Origin: Leptospira ryugenii
GTDB lineage: Bacteria > Spirochaetota > Leptospiria > Leptospirales > Leptospiraceae
Assembly: GCF_003114855.1 (NCBI RefSeq)
Contig: NZ_BFBB01000005.1
Coordinates: forward strand, 196,493 to 260,492
Direction of reading: 5' to 3'
DNA length: 64,000 nucleotides
Translations under genes and position numbers: made by a program
Shown here: piece after piece, positions 1 through 8,259 of the stretch
Layout: every line of letters starts with the position of its first letter
Position numbering within the stretch: the stretch's first letter is position 1
Notes under the pieces: generated by a model
The model's database searches: none
What the model saw: only the letters and a program-made list of their open reading frames with translations
What the model was told of the DNA's origin: nothing

Positions 1-334
1 TGCCATCAGCCTCAGCTCCTTTAATAAATTCCGGGACCGACATTTTTATGAGTACATAACGTCCATATACTTCGCTATCTGCTGATTTGAGTTTGTTTGC
101 GTACTCGTTTTGCACGAATGTAATTGCTTCAACAGAGCCAACCTTTACTCCTCTATGTTTCACAGGGCTACCAATATCCAATCCTTGGACAGATTCATCA
201 AAGTATGTTTCCAGTTTTAAGGATCTTTGGAAAAGAGAACTTGCAGTGAAAGAGACAAGAAATCCGACAAATACAAAAAACGTCGCCAATACAAAAATAC
301 CTACTTTTAAGTAAGTCGTGTTATTTGAATTCAT
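1..334 (-). CDS. mlaD: MCE-domain lipid transport protein (MlaD-like), N-terminal part only
   Basis: This is the N-terminal 111 residues of a protein cut off by the left window edge. Reading the minus strand from the ATG at 334 gives a short polar start (MNSNNTTYLKVG), one membrane-spanning segment (about residues 10-32) and then the start of an MCE domain (LETYFDESVQGLDIGSPVKH). MCE proteins are anchored in the inner membrane and form the periplasmic substrate-binding ring of Mla-type lipid transporters. The start codon overlaps the stop of the upstream ATPase gene as ATGA, so the gene is the third member of a permease-ATPase-MCE operon. The substrate, presumably phospholipid, is inferred from the family. 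Confidence 0.85.
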   Translation of the reverse strand, partial: MNSNNTTYLKVGIFVLATFFVFVGFLVSFTASSLFQRSLKLETYFDESVQGLDIGSPVKHRGVKVGSVEAITFVQNEYANKLKSADSEVYGRYVLIKMSVPEFIKGAEADG

Positions 335-1092
335 ACCGAGCTCTCCTCTTGTGGAATGCGATTGAAAAAATGATATACAAAGCCTTTTCCTTTTGCTTTT
401 AAATCCTTCGGTTTACCTTCAGCGATAATACCTTTGGTGTCTCGATCCAGGACGATCACACGGTCGGCCATAGTGAAGATAGACGGAAGTTCGTGTGTGA
501 CAATCACAAATGTAACTCCCAGAGATCTAGAAAGACGGATGATCAAATGGTCTAAGTCAACGCTCGTTATCGGGTCTAAACCTGCTGAAGGTTCATCCAG
601 AAAGAGAATCTCCGGATCTAGTGCCATAGCCCGAGCGATCGCTGCACGTTTTCGCATCCCGCCCGATAGCTCTGCAGGCATTAAATTGGCATAGGCATCC
701 AATCCCACCAATCGCAATTTCATGAGCGAAATGGCATTCATCGCTTCCAGTGGAAGTTCCGTAAATTCTTCAAGGGGTAGGCGTACATTCTCCAAAACTG
801 TCATCGAGCCAAAGAGAGCACTTTGCTGGTACATGACTCCAATTTTATTCCAAATGCGTAATCGATCTTTCCCGTTTGCTCTCAAAATATCTTCATCGTC
901 GATCCAGATCTTTCCGCTAAAGGGTTCCGTAAGTCCGATCATATTTTTTAAAACTGTTGATTTACCACAACCGGATCCACCTAGAATTCCGAAGATTTCT
1001 CCCTTTTTTACATCAAAGGATATATCATCCATAATGACAGTAGAGCCATAACCAGTTCTTAAATGTTCTACTTTTATGATTGAATGATCCAT
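331..1092 (-). CDS. mlaF: ABC transporter ATP-binding protein, MlaF-like
   Basis: A 253-residue ATPase subunit of an MCE-type lipid ABC transporter. Visible motifs are the Walker A loop GGSGCGKST (about residues 38-46), the signature ELSGGMRKRAAIARA (about 141-155) and Walker B with its Glu, ILFLDEPSAGLDP (about 165-177). The signature with GGMRKR rather than GGQ is typical of the MlaF/Ttg2A group. The gene starts 1 base after the permease stop at 1094 and its own stop overlaps the MCE gene start. The protein is expected to sit on the cytoplasmic face of the inner membrane and power lipid movement between the two membranes. Confidence 0.93.
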   Translation of the reverse strand: MDHSIIKVEHLRTGYGSTVIMDDISFDVKKGEIFGILGGSGCGKSTVLKNMIGLTEPFSGKIWIDDEDILRANGKDRLRIWNKIGVMYQQSALFGSMTVLENVRLPLEEFTELPLEAMNAISLMKLRLVGLDAYANLMPAELSGGMRKRAAIARAMALDPEILFLDEPSAGLDPITSVDLDHLIIRLSRSLGVTFVIVTHELPSIFTMADRVIVLDRDTKGIIAEGKPKDLKAKGKGFVYHFFNRIPQEESSV

Positions 1093-1093
1093 A

Positions 1094-2215
1094 TTATATA
1101 CCTAGATAAAAATAAACCACGGAGAAAATACCGTCTAACACAGAAACTAAGATGATGGATCCTACAACGGCCGCTGTTGTAGATTCTCCTACAGCACCCG
1201 CACCTGTCGTTGTTCGCAGACCTCGGTAACAACCAAGAGCAGCAATGATCATTCCAAAAAAATAAGACTTCAGCATACCACCCGCAATATCATTGAATCC
1301 AACCGCGATGTTCACTTGGTTGATAAATGTCACAAGAGGAAAGCCAAAGCTAACTAAAACAACTGCTCCTCCAACCAAACCGAACAAATTGAACATGATG
1401 GTTAGGAAAGGTGTCATCAAGAGGGAAGCAATCAAACGAGGCACTACTAAAAATTGAACAGGAGGTAGACCCATTGTAGTGAGAGCATCTATTTCTTCAG
1501 ATACTTTCATCGTGCCAAGTTCGGCAGCAAAAGCAGAGCCAGACCTACCAGATAAAATGAAAGCAGTCATCAAGGGACCAAGCTCTCTAAATAAAGATAA
1601 ACCAACGAGATTGGCTACAAATATTTCAGCACCAAACCTTCTCATTGGTATCGCAGACTGAAAGCTCATGATGAGTCCGAGTAAAAATCCTATCATCGCG
1701 ATGATAGGGAATGCATTCACGCCCATAGCCTCGGAAACCTTAAATACATCCTTCCATCGGATACGAGAAGGGCTTAAGATAGATTTCCAAAAACTATGTG
1801 TAAGCTCACCCGTGAAGGTGACTAAAATTAAAAATTCTCGAAAGGAATCTACCGTATACTTCCCTATCTTTTCTGGTCTACGCAAAAGCAGAGAGGCACG
1901 ATTCAGGGATTTGGTTTCACCAGTCGCATTGTCATATACAAATTTAAACTTTTCATCTAACCCTTGTATATCGAACTTAAGATTCTTTTCCTTTTGGAAG
2001 GTTTTTAGGAACCGAAGGTAGGCAAAGGCTGAACTATCAGCCTCTTGTAGATTTTTTGCCTGAATCAGGATATGCCCTGGAATACGCGTTTTCAAAAGTG
2101 CATCGGTTTGTTTCCAAATATCAGGGGTTTGTCGAGAGGTAAGGCGCTCAGGTAAGGAAATTTCTAAGACGCTACCTTGCCATTGCAAGGAAAATGATTT
2201 CGAAGATTCTACCAC
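1094..2215 (-). CDS. mlaE: MlaE-family permease with N-terminal STAS domain
   Basis: A 373-residue protein in two parts. Residues 1 to about 110 look like a STAS domain (predicted alternating strands and helices, with DSSAFAYLRFLKTF near residues 60-73), and residues about 120-373 are a MlaE/YrbE permease with five or so hydrophobic segments (for example IIAMIGFLLGLIMSFQS and LGPLMTAFILSGRSGSAFAAELG, the conserved permease core). In Escherichia coli the STAS protein MlaB is separate; here it is joined to the permease. The likely start is a GTG at 2215 with only a weak ribosome binding site. It is the first gene of the operon and diverges from the AraC-type gene at 2302. Confidence 0.9.
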   Translation of the reverse strand: MVESSKSFSLQWQGSVLEISLPERLTSRQTPDIWKQTDALLKTRIPGHILIQAKNLQEADSSAFAYLRFLKTFQKEKNLKFDIQGLDEKFKFVYDNATGETKSLNRASLLLRRPEKIGKYTVDSFREFLILVTFTGELTHSFWKSILSPSRIRWKDVFKVSEAMGVNAFPIIAMIGFLLGLIMSFQSAIPMRRFGAEIFVANLVGLSLFRELGPLMTAFILSGRSGSAFAAELGTMKVSEEIDALTTMGLPPVQFLVVPRLIASLLMTPFLTIMFNLFGLVGGAVVLVSFGFPLVTFINQVNIAVGFNDIAGGMLKSYFFGMIIAALGCYRGLRTTTGAGAVGESTTAAVVGSIILVSVLDGIFSVVYFYLGI

Positions 2216-2301
2216 AAGCTTCTTATAAATAAACTTCTCGTTTTAAATCTGGCAAGTGATTTTATTTTGATTTCTCAATCAGGAGGTGGAGAATCTGACT
2301 A

Positions 2302-3387
2302 GTGGAATCTTTTCATATTGCACGTACTTTCATAGGATTTACCTCGGGACTAGCCTTTTTACTTGCCATCTCGGAATGGCTTTCCAAAGAGAAAAATCCT
2401 AGGATGTATTTGCAGGCCTCGCTCTTTAGCTTAGTTGCAATCTTTCAATTCCATTCGTATTATGTAACGCAAAAGCTCTATACGTATTTTCCCCATTTTT
2501 ATCTCGTCCACTTACCATTTACTGCTTTCTTTGGTTCTCTCTTATACCGTTTCTTTTCTGCTTTTTGGAAGGAAACGACAGATATCCCTCGGTTCCATGT
2601 TTGGGAATTCTTACCTTCCGTTTTCGTTCTCTTTCTTTTGTATCCCATCTTTTCTGAAAGTGGAGATGAAAAGCTCAGGCTGATCCAAGTCTATGGACAA
2701 TCTTTAATCCCTGGTAGAATCAAACTCGCCATCACCGTTGCCGTTTTGCCCGTCTGTCTATCGGCCTTTCTGGCTCTATACCAAGTTGTCCATCCATTGC
2801 GATGGCAATCGATACAAACCTCTCCCGACATCCGAATGGTTTTGCTCATCCTCTGTATGGGATCTTCTTCCGCCTTTGTTGGCTTGTACCTACTCTATTT
2901 CCGATGGATCCATGGTTTGGAAATTGTTTCCAGTATTTTAGGAGTTCTCCTGATCCTCATCCATTTGCTGCGGCACAGAAACCCAGAACTACTGCGTGAG
3001 GTTTCCAAAATTGTTGTTGCTGACAAAAAGTACCAGAGTTCCCAACTAAAGACAATCGACGTACAAAAATTAGGTGAGACGTTAGAAAAACGGATGAAAG
3101 AGGATAAATTGTATAAAAACGATGAGTTAAGTTTAGGTGATCTTGCCAGTGCTCTAGGAATCACCCAGCACCAACTTTCGGAATACTTAAACCAACACCA
3201 GAAGAAGAACTTTTTCCAGTTTGTCAATGCCTACAGGATTGAAGAAGCCAAACTACTTTGCAAAAACGAGAAGGAGAAGACCATACTCTCCATTGCCTAT
3301 GAAGTAGGCTTTCCTTCAAAATCTACATTTTACGATGCCTTTAAACGGGAAACAGGGATGAGTCCCACCGAATATAGAAAAAAATAA
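2302..3387 (+). CDS. membrane-anchored AraC-family transcriptional regulator
   Basis: A 361-residue protein with about seven hydrophobic segments in residues 1-235 and a C-terminal AraC/XylS DNA-binding domain (about 260-361). The double helix-turn-helix is clear: LGDLASALGITQHQLSEYLN, then ILSIAYEVGFPSKSTFYDAFKRETGMSPTEYRK, which is the standard AraC signature. The start is a GTG at 2302 preceded by a strong AGGAGGTGG site (2281-2289). Membrane-embedded AraC proteins are expected to sense a membrane or external signal and bind DNA nearby. The gene is followed by two operator-like palindromes and a lipid-modifying enzyme, so local control of that enzyme is a reasonable inference. Confidence 0.88.
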   Translation: MESFHIARTFIGFTSGLAFLLAISEWLSKEKNPRMYLQASLFSLVAIFQFHSYYVTQKLYTYFPHFYLVHLPFTAFFGSLLYRFFSAFWKETTDIPRFHVWEFLPSVFVLFLLYPIFSESGDEKLRLIQVYGQSLIPGRIKLAITVAVLPVCLSAFLALYQVVHPLRWQSIQTSPDIRMVLLILCMGSSSAFVGLYLLYFRWIHGLEIVSSILGVLLILIHLLRHRNPELLREVSKIVVADKKYQSSQLKTIDVQKLGETLEKRMKEDKLYKNDELSLGDLASALGITQHQLSEYLNQHQKKNFFQFVNAYRIEEAKLLCKNEKEKTILSIAYEVGFPSKSTFYDAFKRETGMSPTEYRKK

Positions 3388-3388
3388 G

Positions 3389-3440
3389 TCCGAATGGATC
3401 AATTCGGATTCCAATTTCCTTCCGAATGGTTCCATTCGGT
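3389..3440. promoter_or_regulatory. two tandem palindromes, candidate operator for the hydroxylase gene
   Basis: Two related inverted repeats lie between the AraC gene and the hydroxylase gene. The downstream copy, CCGAATGGTTCCATTCGG (3422-3439), has perfect 8-base arms around TT. The upstream copy, CCGAATGGATCAATTCGG (3390-3407), differs by a few bases. Their centres are 32 bases apart, close to three helical turns, so they face the same side of the DNA. They sit 50-100 bases before the start of the gene at 3490, where a regulator site would be expected. The first one could also act as a weak terminator for the AraC gene, although no T-run follows. Confidence 0.5.
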
Positions 3441-3489
3441 CGATGGATACCCATTCTTTTGCTAAACTTTAAGGTATTGGAGGTTCCTC

Positions 3490-4338
3490 ATGTTTGGACC
3501 AGTGCAATGCGAACTCGGAATGGATTGTCTTTTAAAGGTTGGGACATTTCAGTTTTCCCTGAATGTAATTCGATACTACCCGATCGCGGGTTTTGCCTTT
3601 TTGTTTTTTTATCTCTGGAAGAAGGATAGTTTTGCTCGATTTCGTATCCAGAAAGTTTATCCTCAGATGGATAAAGTCTGGAAAGAATTTAGGCAATCGG
3701 CTGTGACACTCTTCGTTTTTAGTTTGGTTGCGGTTGGAAATATTTTAGCCGCCAAAGCAAAGTTAATTCCTAGCCAAGTTTATTTTGGAAAAGTGGATGG
3801 ATTGTTTGGCTATGCTTACATCTTGCTTAGCTTTCTCCTTCTCACTGCCTGGCACGAAACATGGTTTTACTGGATGCACCGATTCGCACATCTAAAACGA
3901 GTCTATCCCTATGTCCACTTGGAACACCACATGTCCGTCAATCCTACTCCCTTGGCCGCGTATAGATTCCAAGCGACAGAGGCATTTTTGGAAGCAATTT
4001 ATCTGGTTTTATTCATAAGAGTGGTTCCGATCCATTTCTATGTGATACTATTTCATACCTTTTATGCGATGATCATGAATATATGGTGGCATTTGGGCTA
4101 TGAATTTTTTCCGAGAGGATTTGCAAGCCATCCTATTTTCAAATGGATCAATACGTCAACGCATCATAACCAACACCACCAAAAGTTTCAGGGAAATTAT
4201 AGTTTATACTTCAACGTTTGGGATCGCATCATGGGAACAAACTTTCCAAATTACGAAGCATACTATGACCAAGTAACTGAGGAAAGAGACAAAGCAAAAC
4301 AAAAAGAGATCAAGTCTATTTTGACAGAAGTTCACTGA
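3490..4338 (+). CDS. sterol desaturase / fatty acid hydroxylase family protein
   Basis: A 282-residue integral membrane di-iron enzyme of the fatty acid hydroxylase superfamily (ERG3/CrtZ type). The three histidine clusters that bind the two irons are present: H122, H130 and H134 in WHETWFYWMHRFAH, HLEHH at 143-147, and HHNQHH at 225-230. There are about four membrane segments (residues 28-43, 72-88, 110-121, 168-200). The start at 3490 is supported by GGAGG at 3479-3483. Family members hydroxylate or desaturate sterols, fatty acids or carotenoids using oxygen; the substrate here cannot be told from sequence. Control by the upstream AraC-type regulator is likely. It converges on the next gene with a 7-base overlap. 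Confidence 0.88.
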   Translation: MFGPVQCELGMDCLLKVGTFQFSLNVIRYYPIAGFAFLFFYLWKKDSFARFRIQKVYPQMDKVWKEFRQSAVTLFVFSLVAVGNILAAKAKLIPSQVYFGKVDGLFGYAYILLSFLLLTAWHETWFYWMHRFAHLKRVYPYVHLEHHMSVNPTPLAAYRFQATEAFLEAIYLVLFIRVVPIHFYVILFHTFYAMIMNIWWHLGYEFFPRGFASHPIFKWINTSTHHNQHHQKFQGNYSLYFNVWDRIMGTNFPNYEAYYDQVTEERDKAKQKEIKSILTEVH

Positions 4339-5117
4339 GGACAAATTGGTTTCATCATTGTGAGGATATCCTGGTTCCACTGCTCAAAGTGTAAAATGAC
4401 AAAAGGGGTTTCATCGGTAAGCCCCTTTTGTATTAAATGGCAGCGAATGTTTGCTAGATGCTGTTTGTGCCAATTGGGATGGATGAGATAGGTAAAGGCG
4501 ACCTTTCGTTCCCCCGATTCTCTTAATAAAACCAAAGAAAGTTTTTCAACAATAGTTCCCGCTTTTCCCATCCTGGTATCCCGAAACTCCGACTCCAAAC
4601 GAAAGCTTTTGTAGGAAAGGATGGTCTCTTCTTCCGAAAACAATAGGGATCTCTCGTAAAGTCTGTCTTCGTAAAATTCAACTCGGTAGGAAAACAAAAC
4701 TAGGTAAGGAAGAAAAACAAAGAGAAAGGAAAATAGCCCTAGTAGCAAATTTGATTTGTCTTGGAAGGCTGGATTGGAGCGCGTTTCGGTATCCAACCAG
4801 CCTGCCATCGGAAACAAACAAAAGGTGGAAAGGAAAAAACCCAAACAATAGAGCCCATAGGGACTCTCTTCAACAAATATGAGTTTGTCGGGAAGTGATT
4901 TGATCTCCATTAAATAAAAGAAATGCATGGGTAAGAGATAGGTCAAAAACAAGGAAATCAAAACAAAACTTAAGATTGCCAAAGGTGTACGCACATAAGA
5001 AGGTTTAGCACTCACATTGATAGGAATACGCCAGACGAGAGCATAAAAGACGGCAGCTGCCAGACTATAGAAAACGGGGAGCATAGGAAGTGAGGCTACA
5101 GAGAAAATTCTTTCCAT
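4332..5117 (-). CDS. hypothetical membrane protein
   Basis: A 261-residue protein I do not recognise. Four hydrophobic segments are visible (about residues 12-30, 46-72, 85-107 and 122-146), followed by a soluble C-terminal part (150-261) with an alternating strand pattern (SYKSFRLESEFRDTRMGKAGTIVEKLSLVLL) that could be a PH-like fold. The organisation, membrane helices followed by a small beta-rich domain, is common in bacterial membrane proteins of unknown role. It is convergent with the hydroxylase gene and divergent from flgB. Confidence 0.75.
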   Translation of the reverse strand: MERIFSVASLPMLPVFYSLAAAVFYALVWRIPINVSAKPSYVRTPLAILSFVLISLFLTYLLPMHFFYLMEIKSLPDKLIFVEESPYGLYCLGFFLSTFCLFPMAGWLDTETRSNPAFQDKSNLLLGLFSFLFVFLPYLVLFSYRVEFYEDRLYERSLLFSEEETILSYKSFRLESEFRDTRMGKAGTIVEKLSLVLLRESGERKVAFTYLIHPNWHKQHLANIRCHLIQKGLTDETPFVILHFEQWNQDILTMMKPICPQ

Positions 5118-5221
5118 CGAGTCCTTTTTTCTAAAAAAATCTGAAAAAACGAGATTGGGGACATAAAATGCTTATCCGAGAAGCCTATTCCACCGACGAT
5201 TTTAGAGAAAGGGAGATTGGT

Positions 5222-5653
5222 ATGTTTGCAGAAACCCATTTTATGAAAACACAAGATCTTTTGGAACGTGGTTTGACTGCCGGGACAGTGAAACGTAAGG
5301 TTCTAACGGATAATATTGCAAATGCGGATGTTCCCCATTTCAAACGATCCGAAGTCGTATTTGAAGCGGCTTTGAAACGTGCCTTTGAATCGGAAAAAAT
5401 CGAAAAAGAAAAGGCAGTACCAACTCGCATTACAAATGAACGTCACATTGAGTTTTTCAAACCTCTCGATTATAGAGAAGTAAAACCTAAAGTGAATATA
5501 GACTATCTGACAACAATGCGCCCCGATGGAAACAATGTAGACATTGAAAAAGAAATCGTAGAAGCCAACCAAAACCAGATGACCTATAATTTGATGATTG
5601 AAAGACTCAATCAGAACAACCGACTCTTAAACATTGTCATGAGAACGACATAA
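5222..5653 (+). CDS. flgB: flagellar basal-body rod protein FlgB
   Basis: A proximal rod protein, 143 residues from the ATG at 5222. The reading frame is open from an ATG at 5168, but the extra residues do not look like FlgB, and GGGAG at 5207-5211 precedes 5222 at a good distance. The family motif near the N-terminus is present as KRKVLTDNIANADVPHFKRSEVVFE, with the NIAN(A/S) turn typical of axial flagellar proteins. The C-terminal helix (QMTYNLMIERLNQNNRLLNIVMR) is the usual rod-packing helix. FlgB is exported by the flagellar type III system and sits at the base of the rod with FliE. It is followed 11 bases later by flgC. Confidence 0.96.
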   Translation: MFAETHFMKTQDLLERGLTAGTVKRKVLTDNIANADVPHFKRSEVVFEAALKRAFESEKIEKEKAVPTRITNERHIEFFKPLDYREVKPKVNIDYLTTMRPDGNNVDIEKEIVEANQNQMTYNLMIERLNQNNRLLNIVMRTT

Positions 5654-5664
5654 GGATTTAAACC

Positions 5665-6126
5665 ATGGGCATGTTTGATTCTATTAATATTTCAGCAACT
5701 GGACTATCTGCACAAAGATTACGTATGGATGTTATTTCTAATAACATCGCCAACTCTACGACTACTCGAAATACAAATGGAGACGGTCCGTTCCGTCGGG
5801 ACCGAGTCATTCTAACACCGATTAATCTTCGGACAAAGTGGAAAAGCCCAGTTTATCCTTTTGGTGTAGCGCCTGGAGAAGGTAAAGGTGTCAAGGTAAT
5901 GAGAATTGAAAAGGATATGAGCCCTCTTCGATTGACCTATGACCCAACGCATCCCGATGCTATCCAAACTGGTCCCAAAAAAGGCTATGTTGAATTCCCA
6001 AATATCAATATTGTCACAGAGATGACAGATATGATCTCGGCGTCACGTTCTTATGAAGCCAATGTGCAAATGATCAATGGAACAAAGGCAATGTTCAACA
6101 AGGCTTTGGAGATCGGCCGAGCGTAG
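5665..6126 (+). CDS. flgC: flagellar basal-body rod protein FlgC
   Basis: A 153-residue proximal rod protein. The N-terminal motif INISATGLSAQRLRMDVISNNIANSTTTRN and the C-terminal motif MISASRSYEANVQMINGTKAMFNKALEIGRA are diagnostic for FlgC. The length is close to other spirochaete FlgC proteins. It lies 11 bases after flgB and is probably co-transcribed with it. Unlike the usual flgB-flgC-fliE order, a gene for an unrelated secreted protein follows before fliE. Confidence 0.97.
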   Translation: MGMFDSINISATGLSAQRLRMDVISNNIANSTTTRNTNGDGPFRRDRVILTPINLRTKWKSPVYPFGVAPGEGKGVKVMRIEKDMSPLRLTYDPTHPDAIQTGPKKGYVEFPNINIVTEMTDMISASRSYEANVQMINGTKAMFNKALEIGRA

Positions 6127-6192
6127 GAAATTTTTCCTTTCCTTGCAAAAATTCGCTTGGGATTCTGTTAATTCAGATAGGTCCCTAGCGAA

Positions 6193-7782
6193 ATGAATCT
6201 CCACTCAATTTCTTTCCGAACACTCTATATTTTCATCTGCCTTCTTTCTTTCCAATGCCAGGCACTCGACCTCAATAATCCAGGCGATACACGGTCGCAA
6301 GCTGGACTACTGGCAGCCCTATGGAGAAATGCTGCAAGACCGATCTCTGTCTGCGATACGAGTACATTCGAATACGCACCAAACGTACGGGCAAACTATA
6401 CGGTCGGACAGGGGAAACCTGTCTTGAATCCCATCCAAATCGTTCAGGCCCAAGACCAATCCCTATATGTTTTTGGTTACACAAATTTCAACCCAGAAAA
6501 AAACCTAACAAGCTTTAGTGGCCAAGAAGGCACAGGCAATAATTTTAACGCGGCAGTCATTAAATTTTCTCCCAAAGGTGATATCCTTTGGTCTCGCACC
6601 TTAGGCCGTGCCAGTGTAGCTGGGAACGGAGTTGGGATTTCTCTCTCTCCAAAAGGAGTCTATGTGGTCTCCACAGCTACGGAATCGATTGGCAACCCTC
6701 TCCAAAGTTTTGTCGGAAGCAACGCAAATGTGGGAGTGTTTTCTCTTTCACCAGAAGGTCAATTACTGTGGAATACATACTATGGTAATACCGGAACAGA
6801 TAACCGTGTGTATACGGTTGCAACGTTTCCGAATGGAGACTTAGTCTTAGGGGGGGACTCGCTCACGGCTGGATTTATTAACTTTCCCGGGACATTGAAA
6901 AAATCATACACGACAGTTCCCGCAAACGTCTCCTTCATACTGCGAGTGAGCTCAGAGGGCCTTGGCCAATGGGTGCACTACTTTGGAGGTGCAGGAACTG
7001 TCACGAGATCCGCTGAACGAGTGACCATCTCTTCCACCAACCACATTTGGGTCCAAGGCTACGACTCAGTCCCGTTTGATGCTCTTGCCAACCGTGTGGG
7101 AGTCAACCACCCTAGCGATGGCTTTAAACATTTTGTCATCACCCAATTTGATGAAAATGGAAACTACCAAAGGCATACATTTATGCCTTCGACTGTCAAC
7201 CAATCTAGCCCCATCCTTCCTATGCCATTAGAGGCGAACGGTTCAGGCAATGAAATGCTGTTTGGTGGGCTGTCTAACAATCGTTTCATTGGCTTTGATG
7301 GTGTCCCAGGAAGATCCCACCAAGGTTCAGCGGATCAATTTTTAGTACGATTCAACTCCAACCTACAGGCTAGTTTCTTAGCTTATTTAGGATCGGCCAA
7401 CCAAGAGATCGGTCCAGTCTACCGTATCTTCCAAGACAAACGAAAGGGAGCTTACTACGCCTATGTGGCCTATTTAACAGATCCCAAATTAGCTCCGAAT
7501 GTCGTTTTCCCTCCTGGCAATATTCGGACGGCACTTTTGCGATTGGACGAGTCGGGACAGCTACTTGAACATGGATACCAAGTCTCCAATGATACGACCT
7601 TTTTGGTTCCCCTTTCCATGGCTGAGACCTGCGATGGTGGGGTCGTGGTAGGTTATTTTGAAGGAGACAACTTGGATTTTAGCAATTCTTCCTTTGCCAA
7701 ATACCGCATTCGAAAGCTTCCCCCTCCCATCCCCGTCCACCATGACTACACGGTTCCTTGGGGGACACAGGCAGGTCCTTAG
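6193..7782 (+). CDS. secreted beta-propeller-like protein with SBBP-type repeats
   Basis: A 529-residue protein with an N-terminal signal peptide (hydrophobic stretch about residues 10-20; SFQCQA follows, a possible but non-ideal lipoprotein cysteine at about residue 22). The rest is a chain of strands with recurring phrases such as VIKFSPKGDILWSRTLGR, VFSLSPEGQLLWNTYYGN and LRVSSEGLGQWVHYFGG. This K/R-F/L-S-P/S-x-G-x-x-W pattern is the seven-bladed beta-propeller (SBBP) repeat seen in several bacterial surface proteins. No enzymatic residues are recognised. It sits between flgC and fliE, but nothing suggests a flagellar role. Confidence 0.72.
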   Translation: MNLHSISFRTLYIFICLLSFQCQALDLNNPGDTRSQAGLLAALWRNAARPISVCDTSTFEYAPNVRANYTVGQGKPVLNPIQIVQAQDQSLYVFGYTNFNPEKNLTSFSGQEGTGNNFNAAVIKFSPKGDILWSRTLGRASVAGNGVGISLSPKGVYVVSTATESIGNPLQSFVGSNANVGVFSLSPEGQLLWNTYYGNTGTDNRVYTVATFPNGDLVLGGDSLTAGFINFPGTLKKSYTTVPANVSFILRVSSEGLGQWVHYFGGAGTVTRSAERVTISSTNHIWVQGYDSVPFDALANRVGVNHPSDGFKHFVITQFDENGNYQRHTFMPSTVNQSSPILPMPLEANGSGNEMLFGGLSNNRFIGFDGVPGRSHQGSADQFLVRFNSNLQASFLAYLGSANQEIGPVYRIFQDKRKGAYYAYVAYLTDPKLAPNVVFPPGNIRTALLRLDESGQLLEHGYQVSNDTTFLVPLSMAETCDGGVVVGYFEGDNLDFSNSSFAKYRIRKLPPPIPVHHDYTVPWGTQAGP

Positions 7783-7803
7783 ACAAGTGACATAAAAAAA
7801 TCA

Positions 7804-7817
7804 CTCAAGCACTTGAG
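7804..7817. repeat. 14-base perfect palindrome upstream of fliE
   Basis: CTCAAGCACTTGAG is a palindrome except for its two central bases, 34 bases before the fliE start. It could be an operator. A loop of only two bases makes a transcription terminator for the preceding gene unlikely. No second copy was noticed in the window. Confidence 0.3.
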
Positions 7818-7850
7818 ACTTTTCTCCGATAGGAAGACCGAGGCCTACCC

Positions 7851-8195
7851 ATGGATTCCATTTCTTCACAAAAAGCATTTTCTCTTTTACCAAATGGGGA
7901 TAGAGTTTCTGTCCAGAGAACAGACAACCGTCACTACGGAAAAACGAACGAAGCAAAGTCTCCCGACGAAGTGGCCGGTACTTTTGCGGATGCAATGAAA
8001 AAGGCATTTGAACAAATCAATGACCAACAAGTGACTGCTGATGAAATGACACAAAAAATAGTCTTTGATCCCAATTCTGTCGAACTCCATGAAGTGATGA
8101 TTGCTGCTGAAAAAGCAAGGATCTCTTTAACCTTCGCAAAAACAATGACAGATGGATTTGTGAGAGCATACCGCGAATTGACAACTCTTAGATAG
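7851..8195 (+). CDS. fliE: flagellar hook-basal body complex protein FliE
   Basis: A 114-residue protein with the FliE C-terminal signature: SVELHEVMIAAEKARISLTFAKTMTDGFVRAYRELTTLR (shown here in pieces: the conserved core is EVMIAAEKARISL and the end is RAYREL). FliE links the MS ring to the rod. The N-terminal 45 residues (SSQKAFSLLPNGDRVSVQ) are variable, as usual. The start at 7851 has GAGG 7 bases upstream. It is separated from flgC by one gene and from fliF by about 9 kb, an unusual spacing for these genes. Confidence 0.94.
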   Translation: MDSISSQKAFSLLPNGDRVSVQRTDNRHYGKTNEAKSPDEVAGTFADAMKKAFEQINDQQVTADEMTQKIVFDPNSVELHEVMIAAEKARISLTFAKTMTDGFVRAYRELTTLR

Positions 8196-8259
8196 GTGAT
8201 TGCCGCAATTGCGGAAACCCTATATAGACCCTTTCTTTTTTTTTCGCTAAACTCTTTCC

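Noticed and set aside
7804..7817. Terminator for the propeller-like gene
   Set aside because: The stem would have a 2-base loop and only a weak T-run, so it is listed as a palindrome only.
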